Source: UMGS1958 sp045542415 (GTDB lineage: Bacteria; Bacillota; Clostridia; UBA1381). Taken from it: 64,000 bases of DNA. Below, in pieces: positions 52,574 through 61,576 of the stretch; position 1 is the first letter of the stretch; each line of letters starts with the position of its first letter. The stretch spans positions 25,616 to 89,615 of the forward strand of contig JAZQKZ010000020.1 in the NCBI GenBank assembly GCA_045542415.1, in the 5' to 3' direction. Both the position numbers and the translations under genes were made by a program. The notes beneath the pieces were generated by a model, which saw nothing but the letters and a program-made list of their open reading frames with translations, was not told the DNA's origin and did not search any database.

Positions 52574-53023
52574 ATGAAAAAAACTATTTCAATAATGCTT
52601 GCGGCATTGCTCTGCATGGTCGGAACACTCCGCATAAGCGAGCCGACAGCCTACGCAGCGGGAAACAGCGGTGATTTACAGCTTCTTGCAAGAGCTGTCA
52701 ACGGCGAGGCGAGAGGTGAACCGTATGAGGGACAGGTGGCGGTGGCGGCGGTTATTTTAAACCGTGTAAATCACTCGTCATTCCCGAACAGTATTTCCGG
52801 TGTGATATATCAGCCGGGTGCATTTACGGCTGTGTCGGACGGACAGATTAATGTGGCGATTGCACAGAATTCAACGGTATATAAAGCCTGCCGTGACGCA
52901 ATGAACGGCTGGGACCCGTCCTACGGTGCGATATACTATTTCAATCCCAATACTGCAACCAATTCGTGGATATGGTCGAGAAAGCATATTGTAACAATAG
53001 GAAAGCATCGCTTCTGTAAATAA
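52574..53023 (+). CDS. sleB: SleB/CwlJ-type spore cortex-lytic hydrolase
   Basis: A 149-residue secreted enzyme of the Hydrolase_2 (SleB/CwlJ) family, which cleaves cortex peptidoglycan in germination. A signal peptide covers residues 1-29. The catalytic domain starts with ARAVNGEARGEPYEGQVAVA (E45 is the likely catalytic acid), then ILNRVNHSSFPNSISGVIYQ and the WSRKHIVTIGKHRFC end. It lacks the N-terminal peptidoglycan-binding domain of many SleB proteins, so it is short. AGAGGAG lies before ATG. ypeB follows 11 nt downstream, the usual partner. Confidence 0.9.
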   Translation: MKKTISIMLAALLCMVGTLRISEPTAYAAGNSGDLQLLARAVNGEARGEPYEGQVAVAAVILNRVNHSSFPNSISGVIYQPGAFTAVSDGQINVAIAQNSTVYKACRDAMNGWDPSYGAIYYFNPNTATNSWIWSRKHIVTIGKHRFCK

Positions 53024-53034
53024 AGGAGAGAAAA

Positions 53035-54384
53035 ATGGAGACTTCAAATAAAATTCATGCAATCTTGTACTCACTGCTCACCGCAGGACTTATTGCGGCT
53101 CTGTTGTGGGCGTTCAATATGAATAAGAGTATAAAGGCGTATGCAATAGATACCGAGAATAATTACAATCGGGCATTTCATGAGCTGGTGGCAAATATCG
53201 AGGATATAGACTCGCTTTTGAGCAAGGCACAGCTTGCAAATGACCCGGCAGACCTTGCATCAATGTCGGGTGAGATTTTTACAAAGTCGGCATCTGCAAA
53301 GGCATGCCTTGCACAGCTTCCGACCTCAAAAATCAGCCTTGAAAATACAGCGAGATTTCTGTCGCAGACGGGTGACTATACCTATGTGCTGTCGCAGAAT
53401 ATGATAAACGGCGAAAAGATTTCGCAGGAGCAGTATGACACGCTTTCATCGCTCAATGACTATGCATCAAAGCTCAAAACCTCGCTTGCGGATATACAGA
53501 CGAGGATATATAACGGCGAGCTGAGACTGTCGGATGCAAATTCACAGCAGAAAATCAATGAGGTGCATGCGGATTCGGGGGATATACTTGCCGACCTTGA
53601 AAATGTGGAAAAGTCATTTGACGAATATCCCTCGCTCATTTATGACGGACCGTTCTCCGAGCATATTGAAAATCAGCAGTCAAAAATGCTTGCTGATGCA
53701 AGGGAGGTCACAAAGGACGAGGCACTGGAAATTGCACAGAGTTTTCTTGGCATACGGGGACTTGAGTTCGGATATGCATCGGAAAATACTGCAATCGATT
53801 CCTACACATTCGGCAAAACCACATCGGAGGGACAGCTCTCGATAAGTATTACCAAAAAAGGCGGTCATGTACTGTATTTCCTCAACAGTGTGAATGTAGA
53901 GTCGGAAAATATAGACCCGTCAGCGGCAACCGACAAGGCACTGGATTTTCTGAAAAAGCACGGATACACGAATCTGACATCGAGCTACTATGACAAAAGC
54001 AACGGAGTTGCCATTATAAACTTTGCCGCCAATCAGGGAGATATAGTATGCTACAGCGACCTTATAAAGGTGAGTGTGGCACTTGATACGGGTGAGATTG
54101 TCGGTATGGAGGCAAAGGGCTATATCATGAATCACGCAGAGCGTGAGCTTGGGGCACCGAAGCTGTCGCCGGAGGAGGCGAGGGCAAAGGTATCAACCTC
54201 GCTTGAGGTAAGCCACAGCGGACTTGCTGTAATTCCCAAGGACAGCCTGCGTGAGGTATTGTGCTATGAGTTCAAGGGCAGCTTCAACGGAAAGAATTTT
54301 ATTGTGTATATAAATGCCGACAACGGACATGAAGAGCAGATTCTGCTTTTACTTGAAAGCGAAAACGGAATATTAACTGTGTGA
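53035..54384 (+). CDS. ypeB: Germination protein YpeB
   Basis: A 449-residue protein with one N-terminal TM helix (about 9-28, ILYSLLTAGLIAALLWAFNM). The rest faces the intermembrane space and contains a helical domain (about 30-190) and PepSY-type repeats (about 225-300, 305-375 and 380-449; for example EALEIAQSFLGIRGLEFGYA). YpeB stabilises and localises SleB in the spore, and the genes form the expected pair. Start ATG has AAAGGAGAG upstream. The terminator at 54451 ends the unit. Confidence 0.92.
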   Translation: METSNKIHAILYSLLTAGLIAALLWAFNMNKSIKAYAIDTENNYNRAFHELVANIEDIDSLLSKAQLANDPADLASMSGEIFTKSASAKACLAQLPTSKISLENTARFLSQTGDYTYVLSQNMINGEKISQEQYDTLSSLNDYASKLKTSLADIQTRIYNGELRLSDANSQQKINEVHADSGDILADLENVEKSFDEYPSLIYDGPFSEHIENQQSKMLADAREVTKDEALEIAQSFLGIRGLEFGYASENTAIDSYTFGKTTSEGQLSISITKKGGHVLYFLNSVNVESENIDPSAATDKALDFLKKHGYTNLTSSYYDKSNGVAIINFAANQGDIVCYSDLIKVSVALDTGEIVGMEAKGYIMNHAERELGAPKLSPEEARAKVSTSLEVSHSGLAVIPKDSLREVLCYEFKGSFNGKNFIVYINADNGHEEQILLLLESENGILTV

Positions 54385-54450
54385 TGGGCAGTGAGTGTTG
54401 CCCATATCAGGGAGAGGCTGTTGCGTTAAAACAGCCCTGTAATAAAAAAA

Positions 54451-54489
54451 GAAATGACTCAATTCCTTAAAAAGGGTTGAGTCATTTCT
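54451..54489. terminator. Bidirectional terminator between ypeB and the SOD gene
   Basis: 12-bp stem GAAATGACTCAA/TTGAGTCATTTC (54451-54462 with 54478-54489) preceded by seven A residues (a T tract for the minus strand), between convergent genes. Confidence 0.8.
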
Positions 54490-54526
54490 GCTTTCATTGT
54501 ATGATTAATCTGAATTTAACACAAGC

Positions 54527-54991
54527 TCAACGCCCGATAATCTTTCCGCATGCAATTTTTGTACCTGAATTGCCGGCAGGCTGTGATGTGAAATCATCGA
54601 CGTTACGGTGAATTACAATCACACGCCCCAATATTTCATTCAGGGTAAAGCGGTCAGTCAGCACTGACATATATGCATAGCCGTGATTTCCCAATAACGG
54701 CAATAAATCACCTGCATGATACGGATGCGGACAGTTATTCGGATTATAGTGCGTCAGAGCATTGGCAAACGGGTCGGCTGAATTGCCGCTGCATGATGTG
54801 CCGCTGTGGATATGAAAGGCGAATACGCCGGAATTGCATTTGTCTTCATACGGGAGTCCGTGAATCTCGGCACTCACAAGAGTACCCTTTTGTGTCTGAC
54901 GGAATATAACTTCGCCGTGTATATCGGGGAAATCACTGCTTCCTCTGATTTGTGCTGTAGCAATAGAATTTGAAGTGTGCTTTTTTAACAC
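54527..54991 (-). CDS. Cu/Zn superoxide dismutase-like protein
   Basis: A 154-residue protein of the Cu/Zn superoxide dismutase fold. The metal ligands are in place: HIH, HYNP, the HPYHAGDL block with the zinc aspartate, and VIVIHRNVDDF. Two cysteines (CSG and IACG) could form the usual disulphide. Family members dismutate superoxide. It lacks a signal peptide, unlike typical bacterial SodC, so it may act in the cytosol or in the spore, where similar proteins bind to the coat. ATG has AGGAGG on the minus strand. It lies alone between the germination genes and a regulator. Confidence 0.88.
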   Translation of the reverse strand: MLKKHTSNSIATAQIRGSSDFPDIHGEVIFRQTQKGTLVSAEIHGLPYEDKCNSGVFAFHIHSGTSCSGNSADPFANALTHYNPNNCPHPYHAGDLLPLLGNHGYAYMSVLTDRFTLNEILGRVIVIHRNVDDFTSQPAGNSGTKIACGKIIGR

Positions 54992-55055
54992 ATTAATACC
55001 TCCTGTAAATGTCTGTATTTTATATTATGCAGGAGGTAGGTGTGCTGTGCCGGGT

Positions 55056-55310
55056 TTAGTCGATATTATTGCTGTCTAACCCGTCAAAAAAATCATCATA
55101 ACTGCAGTTATAAATCTTTCTGAGTTCAATAAGCACGCTGACTCTGATATTCAGTTCACCGGCTTCATATTTTGCGTAGGTTGTTCTTCCGATATCACAG
55201 CCACGTCTCTGAAGCTCGGCACAAAGCTTTTCCTGTGATATATCATATCCGTCTCTCAGCTTTCGGAGATTAGCTCCCATGTTTCGGTCGCGTCTTAGTT
55301 TTTGTTCCAT
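55056..55310 (-). CDS. XRE-family transcriptional regulator
   Basis: An 84-residue DNA-binding protein with a helix-turn-helix of the XRE/Cro type: LRKLRDGYDISQEKLCAELQ, then TYAKYEAGE (about residues 15-53). The C-terminal 30 residues (LIELRKIYNCSYDDFF) are typical of small XRE regulators. AAGGAG is 11 nt from ATG. It is divergent from the SLOG-domain gene, whose promoter (55348-55376) begins 38 nt away, so it may control that promoter and itself. Confidence 0.88.
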   Translation of the reverse strand: MEQKLRRDRNMGANLRKLRDGYDISQEKLCAELQRRGCDIGRTTYAKYEAGELNIRVSVLIELRKIYNCSYDDFFDGLDSNNID

Positions 55311-55347
55311 ATTTTTATCAGCTCCTTAAAAAAATGACCGGTATTGG

Positions 55348-55376
55348 TTGCAGTTTCTAATATTGTATGATATAAT
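55348..55376 (+). promoter_or_regulatory. Promoter of the SLOG-domain gene
   Basis: TTGCAG (55348-55353), 17 nt, TATAAT (55371-55376). Transcription would begin near 55383, which excludes starts before that point. Confidence 0.7.
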
Positions 55377-55428
55377 GGATAAAAATATTGTCCGTGATAT
55401 TGGTCAAAAAGAGGGGTGTGGCAACGTA

Positions 55429-55866
55429 ATGAAAATATGTACTTTTTTTGGACACAGAGATTGTTCGTATGCAATAAAGGAAAAGTTAAAAAAGGAAATA
55501 AGAAATTTAATAAAAAATGAGTCGGTCAAAAAATTTTACTTTGGAAATCAAGGTAACTTTGATATTATTGTATTGAATGTTATAAAAGAATTAAAAGAAG
55601 AATATCCTGATATAAGTTATAATATAGTATTAGCTTATATTCCTACCTCAAATAGCAGTGCGGACCATGCATATTCCTTTTTGCCGGACGGAATAGAAAA
55701 AATTCCTAAAAGATTTGCTATTTCTTACAGGAACAAATGGTTAGTAAATAAGTCTGATTTTGTTATTACATATGTAGTAAAACCGTGTGGCGGTGCAGCA
55801 AAGTTCATGGAATATGCAATTAAAAAGAAAAAGAAAGTTATAAATCTTTTTGAATCAATTCCTTAA
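55429..55866 (+). CDS. SLOG/YpsA-like domain protein
   Basis: A 145-residue protein with the Rossmann-like pattern of the SLOG/YpsA superfamily: MKICTFFGHRDC at the start, then KFYFGNQGNFDIIVL and a C-terminal VVKPCGGAAKFMEYAIKK. SLOG proteins bind nucleotide-derived ligands and occur in stress and conflict systems. ATG 55429 is chosen because the promoter at 55348 would be inside a longer frame; GAGGGGTGTGG lies upstream. A terminator follows directly. It is paired with the divergent XRE regulator. The ligand is unknown. Confidence 0.75.
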   Translation: MKICTFFGHRDCSYAIKEKLKKEIRNLIKNESVKKFYFGNQGNFDIIVLNVIKELKEEYPDISYNIVLAYIPTSNSSADHAYSFLPDGIEKIPKRFAISYRNKWLVNKSDFVITYVVKPCGGAAKFMEYAIKKKKKVINLFESIP

Positions 55867-55890
55867 AAGAGCCATTAGGCTCTTTTTGTG
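55864..55890 (+). terminator. Terminator after the SLOG gene
   Basis: Stem AAAAGAGCC/GGCTCTTTT (4-nt loop) followed by TTGTG; it begins at the stop codon. Confidence 0.8.
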
Positions 55891-55947
55891 TTTATTGACA
55901 AAAAACAGTTTTTGTTGGCGATAATATGCATTAATAAAAGAAAATAC

Positions 55948-55976
55948 TTGAAATTATGTGCTGTTTGTGGTATCAT
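55948..55976 (+). promoter_or_regulatory. Promoter of the polysaccharide cluster
   Basis: TTGAAA (55948-55953), 17 nt, TATCAT (55971-55976), 58 nt before the first start codon. Confidence 0.6.
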
Positions 55977-56033
55977 TAAAATGTATTATAATGGCGTGAG
56001 TTGTGCGTTCATTTTATCCGGAGGGGAAATGAA

Positions 56034-56702
56034 TTGAAAAATACAGATAAATATATAACAGAATCCGGTGAGTGTGGGACAGTAGAAATGAAAAACAAAC
56101 CGATTTATACGTTTTTTAAGCGTGTTTTGGATATAGTAATTTCTTTGTCGGGAATGATTATACTGTCACCTGTATTTCTTATTACAGCATTGGCGATATT
56201 CATTGAGGACGGGGGAAAGCCTATTTTTACTCAGACAAGAGTGGGTAAGAACGGTGCTGAGTTTAAGATGTATAAGTTCCGTTCAATGTGTGTGGATGCA
56301 GAGGAATTACTTGAGTCGGTGAGGCATCTCAACGAGGTTGACGGACCGGTGTTTAAGATAAATGAGGATCCGAGAGTGACAAAGGTGGGTGCGATTCTCA
56401 GACGGACAAGCATTGATGAGCTTCCGCAGCTTTTGAACTGTCTGTTGGGAACAATGAGTATAGTGGGTCCGAGACCGCCGCTGCCTAATGAGGTGGAGCA
56501 GTATAACAGCTATCAGAGACAAAGACTTCTGGTAAAGCCGGGACTTACCTGTTATTGGCAGTGTTCGGGAAGAAGTGAGCTTGGATTTGAAGAGTGGATG
56601 AGACTTGATATGAAGTACATACGGGAAAGAGGTCTGTGGACGGATTTGAAAATAATTTTAAAAACCGTTCCGGCAGTAATTCACCGTGACGGAGCGTGCT
56701 GA
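56034..56702 (+). CDS. Polyprenyl-phosphate phosphoglycosyl transferase
   Basis: A 222-residue monotopic membrane enzyme of the bacterial sugar transferase family that loads the first sugar-phosphate onto undecaprenyl phosphate. TTG 56034 is chosen because GGAGGGG (56020-56026) is spaced 7 nt; the first ATG in frame is 56088. The re-entrant hydrophobic segment is at about residues 30-55 (LDIVISLSGMIILSPVFLI). The conserved core follows: FTQTRVGKNGAEFKMYKFRSM, RRTSIDELPQLLN, VGPRPPLPNE and the GLTCYWQCSGR end. It is the first gene of the surface polysaccharide cluster. Confidence 0.93.
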   Translation: MKNTDKYITESGECGTVEMKNKPIYTFFKRVLDIVISLSGMIILSPVFLITALAIFIEDGGKPIFTQTRVGKNGAEFKMYKFRSMCVDAEELLESVRHLNEVDGPVFKINEDPRVTKVGAILRRTSIDELPQLLNCLLGTMSIVGPRPPLPNEVEQYNSYQRQRLLVKPGLTCYWQCSGRSELGFEEWMRLDMKYIRERGLWTDLKIILKTVPAVIHRDGAC

Positions 56703-56703
56703 T

Positions 56704-57831
56704 ATGAAGAAGCTTAAAATAGCAATGCTCGGACACAAGCGAATCCCGTCCCGTGAGGGTGGCGTAGAGATTGTTGTCGGTGAGCTTGCGGTAAGAATGG
56801 TAAGTCGGGGTCACAGTGTGACGGTATATAACCGACGCGGTAAGCATGTATCGGGAGAAGAATACGGAACACAAAGCCTCGGGGAATACAACGGAGTAAA
56901 AATAAAGAGCGTTTTTACAGTAGATAAAAAGGGACTTGCGGCTATGACCTCGTCCTTTTTTGCAGCACTGTGTGCGGCGTTCGGAAGATATGATGCGGTG
57001 CATTTTCATGCAGAGGGACCGTGTGCGATGATTCCTATAGTTAAGCTTTTTGGGAAACGCACAGTCGCAACCATACACGGACTTGACTGGCAAAGAGCAA
57101 AATGGGGCGGATTTGCGGTGAAGTATTTAAAGCTTGGCGAAAAAATGGCGGCAAGGTATGCAGATGAAATAATCGTACTGTCAAAAAACGTACAGAAATA
57201 TTTCAAGGATACATATAACCGTGATACGGTATATATCCCCAACGGAGTGCCGGACGTTGATGTGAAAGAGGCAGATATTATAACCGAAAAGTGGGGACTT
57301 GTAAAGGATGACTATATTTTATTCCTTGGAAGAATAGTCCCCGAAAAGGGAATTTTATATTTAATTGATGCGTTTAAGAATGTGAACACATCAAAGAAGC
57401 TTGTTATAGCAGGCGGTGCCTCGGATACGGATGAGTTCATGGCAGAGGTAAGGGCTGCAGCGGCGGAGGATGAGAGAATTGTGTTCACGGATTTTGTAGA
57501 GGGGCAGGTTTTGGAAGAGCTGTATTCCAATGCATATGTTTATACACTGCCCAGTGACCTTGAGGGCATGCCCATCAGCCTGCTTGAAGCAATGAGCTAC
57601 GGGAATTGCTGTCTTGTCTCGGATATTCCCGAATGCAGTGAGGTTGTCGGAGACATGGCATATACCTTTAAGAAGAGCGACCCGGAGGATTTAAGAAATA
57701 AGCTTCAGCATTTATGCGATAATGAAGCAGAGGTTGTGCATTTCAGGGCAGGTGCGGGGGAATACATCCGAAATAAATTCAATTGGGAGGATGTTACCGA
57801 TAAAACGCTCAGGCTGTATGAAAAAGCGTGA
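56704..57831 (+). CDS. GT4-family glycosyltransferase (DUF1972 N-terminus)
   Basis: A 375-residue GT-B fold glycosyltransferase. ATG 56704 follows the previous stop almost directly, with GGAGCG 7 nt upstream. The N-terminus AMLGHKRIPSREGGVEIVVG is typical of the DUF1972 group, many of which transfer rhamnose or related sugars. The C-terminal half has FLGRIVPEKGILYLIDAF and the EGMPISLLEAMSYG donor-binding motif. It probably adds the second or third sugar of the repeat unit; donor and acceptor are not determinable. Confidence 0.88.
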   Translation: MKKLKIAMLGHKRIPSREGGVEIVVGELAVRMVSRGHSVTVYNRRGKHVSGEEYGTQSLGEYNGVKIKSVFTVDKKGLAAMTSSFFAALCAAFGRYDAVHFHAEGPCAMIPIVKLFGKRTVATIHGLDWQRAKWGGFAVKYLKLGEKMAARYADEIIVLSKNVQKYFKDTYNRDTVYIPNGVPDVDVKEADIITEKWGLVKDDYILFLGRIVPEKGILYLIDAFKNVNTSKKLVIAGGASDTDEFMAEVRAAAAEDERIVFTDFVEGQVLEELYSNAYVYTLPSDLEGMPISLLEAMSYGNCCLVSDIPECSEVVGDMAYTFKKSDPEDLRNKLQHLCDNEAEVVHFRAGAGEYIRNKFNWEDVTDKTLRLYEKA

Positions 57832-57867
57832 GGTGCAGATTTGTTGAATTGAGGTAATTCTGATATT

Positions 57868-59070
57868 ATGAGAGTTTTGATGGTGAATAAGTTTCTCTAC
57901 CCGAACGGCGGGTCGGAAACGTATATTTTTAAGCTTGGTGACTATCTGAAAAATCACGGTCACGAGGTGGAATACTTTGGAATGGAGCATGAGGGACGCT
58001 GTGTAGGCAACAGTGTCGGGGCATATACCTCCGATATGGATTTTCACGGCGGCTCAAAAATCGCAAAGCTTACATATCCTGTAAAAACTATATATTCATC
58101 GGAAGCAAGAAAAAAGATACGTCTTGTTCTTGACGATTTTAAGCCCGATGTAGTCCACCTCAATAATTTCAACTATCAGCTTACACCGTCAATAATACTT
58201 GAAATTGTAAAATATAGAGAGCAGACAGGCAGAAGCTGTAAGATAGTGTTTACAGCCCATGATTATCAGCTCGTGTGTCCTAACCATATGCTCAACACCC
58301 CGTCAACGGGTGAGAATTGTGAAAAATGCCTCGGAGGCAGCTTTGTAAACTGTATAAAGGGCAGATGTATTCATTCCTCTTTGGCAAAGTCAATTGTCGG
58401 TGCGGCGGAGGCATATTTCTGGAATATGCAGGGAGTGTATAAGCACATAGATAAGATTATCTGCTGTTCAGATTTTATGAAATCGAAGCTTGATACAAAC
58501 AGACTGTTTAAGGGAAAAACTGTGGTAATGCATAATTTCATAGACGCAGTGGAGAAGAAAAGAGTGGTGAAGAAGGATTATATTCTTTACTTCGGACGCT
58601 TTTCAAAGGAAAAGGGAATAGAGACGCTTATAGAGGCATGTAAACAGCTTCCTGATATAAGCTTTGTGTTTGCCGGTACGGGACCGCTTGAACAGGAGCT
58701 TGAGGGAATAGAGAATATAAAAAACGTCGGCTTTAAAACGGGTGCTGAGCTTGAAAAGCTTATCCGTGAGGCGAGATTGAGTGTATATCCCTCGCAGTGG
58801 TATGAAAACTGTCCGTTCTCGGTTATGGAATCGCAGATGTATCTTACTCCGGTTCTCGGTGCTAATATAGGCGGAATACCGGAGCTGATTGAGGACGGTG
58901 TAACGGGTGAGCTGTTTGAAAGCGGCAATGCAGAGGAGCTGCAGGATAAATTGAGATATTTATGGGAATACCGAAGCAGGCTTAATATGTACAGTGAAAA
59001 CTGCAAAGACATTAAATTTGATACTGTGGAGGAGTACGGCAAAAAGCTGCTTGACATATATAAAAACTAA
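57868..59070 (+). CDS. GT4-family glycosyltransferase
   Basis: A 400-residue GT-B fold enzyme. The N-terminus MVNKFLYPNGGSETYIFKLG has the acceptor-binding loop of GT4. A cysteine-rich insertion in the middle (CPNHMLNTPSTGENCEKCLG, about residues 130-165) is common in a subgroup. The C-terminal donor motif region is FGRFSKEKGIETLIEACK, then PSQWYENCPFSVMESQM. It begins 36 nt after the previous gene. The sugar is unknown. Confidence 0.88.
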   Translation: MRVLMVNKFLYPNGGSETYIFKLGDYLKNHGHEVEYFGMEHEGRCVGNSVGAYTSDMDFHGGSKIAKLTYPVKTIYSSEARKKIRLVLDDFKPDVVHLNNFNYQLTPSIILEIVKYREQTGRSCKIVFTAHDYQLVCPNHMLNTPSTGENCEKCLGGSFVNCIKGRCIHSSLAKSIVGAAEAYFWNMQGVYKHIDKIICCSDFMKSKLDTNRLFKGKTVVMHNFIDAVEKKRVVKKDYILYFGRFSKEKGIETLIEACKQLPDISFVFAGTGPLEQELEGIENIKNVGFKTGAELEKLIREARLSVYPSQWYENCPFSVMESQMYLTPVLGANIGGIPELIEDGVTGELFESGNAEELQDKLRYLWEYRSRLNMYSENCKDIKFDTVEEYGKKLLDIYKN

Positions 59071-59087
59071 TCGATTGGAGCTTGGAA

Positions 59088-60254
59088 ATGAAAAAACTTA
59101 ACGGAACAGTGATTGTAACATACCGCTGTAATGCACGGTGTAATATGTGCAACAGATATAAGTGTCCATCAAAGCCGGAGGAGGAAATTACGGTTGAAAC
59201 GGTAAAGAAGCTTCCGCAGATGTATTTCACGAATATAACAGGCGGTGAGCCGTTTATACGCGAGGATTTAAAGGACATTGTAAGAGAGCTGTACAAGAAG
59301 AGCGACAGAATAGTTATTTCAACAAACGGATTCTTCACAGACAGAATAGTTGATTTATGTAAGGAATTTCCCGATATCGGCATAAGAATTTCCATTGAGG
59401 GCTTAGAGGATACAAACAATAAAATAAGAGGCCTTGACGACGGCTTTAACCGGGGCTATACGACGCTTAAAAAGCTTGTGGGCATGGGGATGAAAGACGT
59501 TGGCTTCGGTATGACGGTTCAGGATGCAAATGCAAAGGACCTTGTTGCACTTTATAAGCTTTCGGATGAAATGAACATGGAATTTGCAACTGCATCATTA
59601 CATAACAGCTTCTACTTTGTTGAGGCGAAAAATATAATTCATGACAGGCTTATGGTAGCACAGGAATTTGAAAATCTTGTCAATGAGCTTTTAAGCTCAA
59701 ACTCGCCTAAAAAATGGTTCAGGGCATATTTCAATCACGGACTGATAAATTATATATTCGGTCAGAAGCGGTTGTTGCCGTGTGATATGTCATTTGATAC
59801 ATTTTTCATTGACCCGTACGGGGATGTTATGCCCTGTAACGGTACAAAGGATAAGGAGGTTATGGGTAACCTCAATGAAATGAGCTGGGACGAGCTGTGG
59901 AACGGCGAGGCGGCGGAGAATGTGCGTAAAAAGGTACGCTGCTGTGACAGACAGTGCTGGATGATAGGCTCTGTTTCGCCGGCAATGCATAAGTATATAT
60001 GGGTGCCGGTGCTTTGGGTGCTGAAGCATAAATTCCTCAGATTTTTTAAGACAAAAAAATATTCAATGTATGAAAATCGCATAGTGTGTGCCTACAGAGA
60101 CAACAAGATAACAAAGGAAGAGCTTGACGCTCTGAGTACATGTGATATGTGTGCGCAGATAAATGACGGTTTATCGGAGTCCTCGCGCGAACAGCTTAAG
60201 GACAGAAGCGGAGAGGAAATAGTTGATGCGGATATCGCACAACAGTTAAAATAA
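59088..60254 (+). CDS. Radical SAM/SPASM protein of a polysaccharide cluster
   Basis: A 388-residue radical SAM enzyme. ATG 59088 follows GGAG by 9 nt; TTG 59082 is an alternative. The [4Fe-4S] motif is CxxxCxxC in YRCNARCNMCNRYKCP (about residues 12-20). GGEP follows in NITGGEPFIRED, then the C-terminal SPASM-type region (DPYGDVMPCNGT, later CCDRQCW). Radical SAM proteins of this type recur among glycosyltransferase genes, but their role there is mostly unknown. No peptide substrate gene is seen nearby. Confidence 0.85.
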   Translation: MKKLNGTVIVTYRCNARCNMCNRYKCPSKPEEEITVETVKKLPQMYFTNITGGEPFIREDLKDIVRELYKKSDRIVISTNGFFTDRIVDLCKEFPDIGIRISIEGLEDTNNKIRGLDDGFNRGYTTLKKLVGMGMKDVGFGMTVQDANAKDLVALYKLSDEMNMEFATASLHNSFYFVEAKNIIHDRLMVAQEFENLVNELLSSNSPKKWFRAYFNHGLINYIFGQKRLLPCDMSFDTFFIDPYGDVMPCNGTKDKEVMGNLNEMSWDELWNGEAAENVRKKVRCCDRQCWMIGSVSPAMHKYIWVPVLWVLKHKFLRFFKTKKYSMYENRIVCAYRDNKITKEELDALSTCDMCAQINDGLSESSREQLKDRSGEEIVDADIAQQLK

Positions 60255-60275
60255 ATTAATCGGGAACAATGGTAT

Positions 60276-61562
60276 ATGGTAAGAAAGTATAGTAAAACAG
60301 ACGGAAAAACTAAAGCAACGTCATATGCGTTCATAGTTTTTATGTATATATTTGTATTCCAGCAGCTGCTGCAGGATGTTTTTTCTGTGTTTCAGTATGC
60401 AGATGAGCTGTTTTCAGGTCTTGCAATTGTAGCTTTCATTCTGGATATAGCAAACAAAAGAAAAATAGGCAGAGAAAATAAATATATGATTTTGTGCATT
60501 GGTATTGTTGTGACATGCGGACTGTGGTCATCGTGGGCATATCAGTATCAGAGTGCAAAAGCAGTGTTTTCCGATTTGCTTGTCGTAATAAAGTTTTTCA
60601 TGTCGGTGTATGTGGGAGAAAGTCTTTTTGCAAGGGTTGTTCAGGATGCGTATGCAAGGAACTTTATAAGGCGGCATGCGATTTTCGTTATATGCATGTT
60701 TGCATTTTTAACAGTACTGGATTATGTATTTGATTTATTCCCCTGGGATGAGCGATACGGGATGCGTGCGATAAGGCTGTTTTATGATCATCAGACCTTC
60801 CTTGTGGCGGCAGGGGTGTTCATTTTATGTACATATGCAATATGCGCTCAGAAGCGAATGACAATAGCCGTACTGATTCCGTTATGTGCAGTGATGGCAC
60901 TGACATTAAGAGCTAAGGCATTCGGTATAATAGTGGCGGCACTTGCGATGTATATACTTTCAACAAAGCTTAATAAAAGACTTAATATTATATATATTGT
61001 TTTGCTTGCGGCAGGCTTATATATGCTTGTAGGTGAGCAGATTGAATTCTATTACGGAAATACGGACGATGTGGCGGCGCGAACAGTGCTTAATCAGACA
61101 TCTTTTAGAATAGCAAAGGATTTCTTCCCGTTCGGAACCGGCTTCGGAAGCTTTGCGTCACATCAGTCGGCAGTGGAATATTCGCCCATATATTCACTTT
61201 ATAAGATTTCCAATGTATGGGGAATTTCAAAGGATATGCCGCTGTTTATATCCGATACCTTCTGGCCAATGATTTTAGGACAGTTCGGAGTATTGGGACT
61301 TTGTGCATATGTTATTGCCCTTACAATCCTGTTTTTCAGAGTTCAGAGGGTAGCAAAGGGAAACAGATATCTTTATTACGGAGCAATAACTGCTTTTATT
61401 TATCTTATGATTTCATCAACAGCTGAATCGGCGTTTGCAAATTCAATAGCAGTGCCGCTTGGCTGGGTTATAGGTATAGCATTGTCGGACAAGAGCTATC
61501 TTAATGCAAAGAAAGCACCGTCACTGCTGAAGAGATTAAAAACACGCAACTTTCATGGCTGA
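60276..61562 (+). CDS. O-antigen polymerase/ligase-like membrane protein
   Basis: A 428-residue protein with about eleven TM helices and a longer loop at about residues 265-330, the layout of Wzy polymerases and O-antigen ligases. The loop contains FFPFGTGFGSFASHQSAVEY, similar to the FGxGxGxF motif of that family. It probably polymerises or attaches the repeat units made by the neighbouring transferases. Initiation is at ATG 60276 with a weak ribosome site (CGGGAAC). Confidence 0.8.
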   Translation: MVRKYSKTDGKTKATSYAFIVFMYIFVFQQLLQDVFSVFQYADELFSGLAIVAFILDIANKRKIGRENKYMILCIGIVVTCGLWSSWAYQYQSAKAVFSDLLVVIKFFMSVYVGESLFARVVQDAYARNFIRRHAIFVICMFAFLTVLDYVFDLFPWDERYGMRAIRLFYDHQTFLVAAGVFILCTYAICAQKRMTIAVLIPLCAVMALTLRAKAFGIIVAALAMYILSTKLNKRLNIIYIVLLAAGLYMLVGEQIEFYYGNTDDVAARTVLNQTSFRIAKDFFPFGTGFGSFASHQSAVEYSPIYSLYKISNVWGISKDMPLFISDTFWPMILGQFGVLGLCAYVIALTILFFRVQRVAKGNRYLYYGAITAFIYLMISSTAESAFANSIAVPLGWVIGIALSDKSYLNAKKAPSLLKRLKTRNFHG

Positions 61563-61576
61563 TTGGGGTGATTTGA

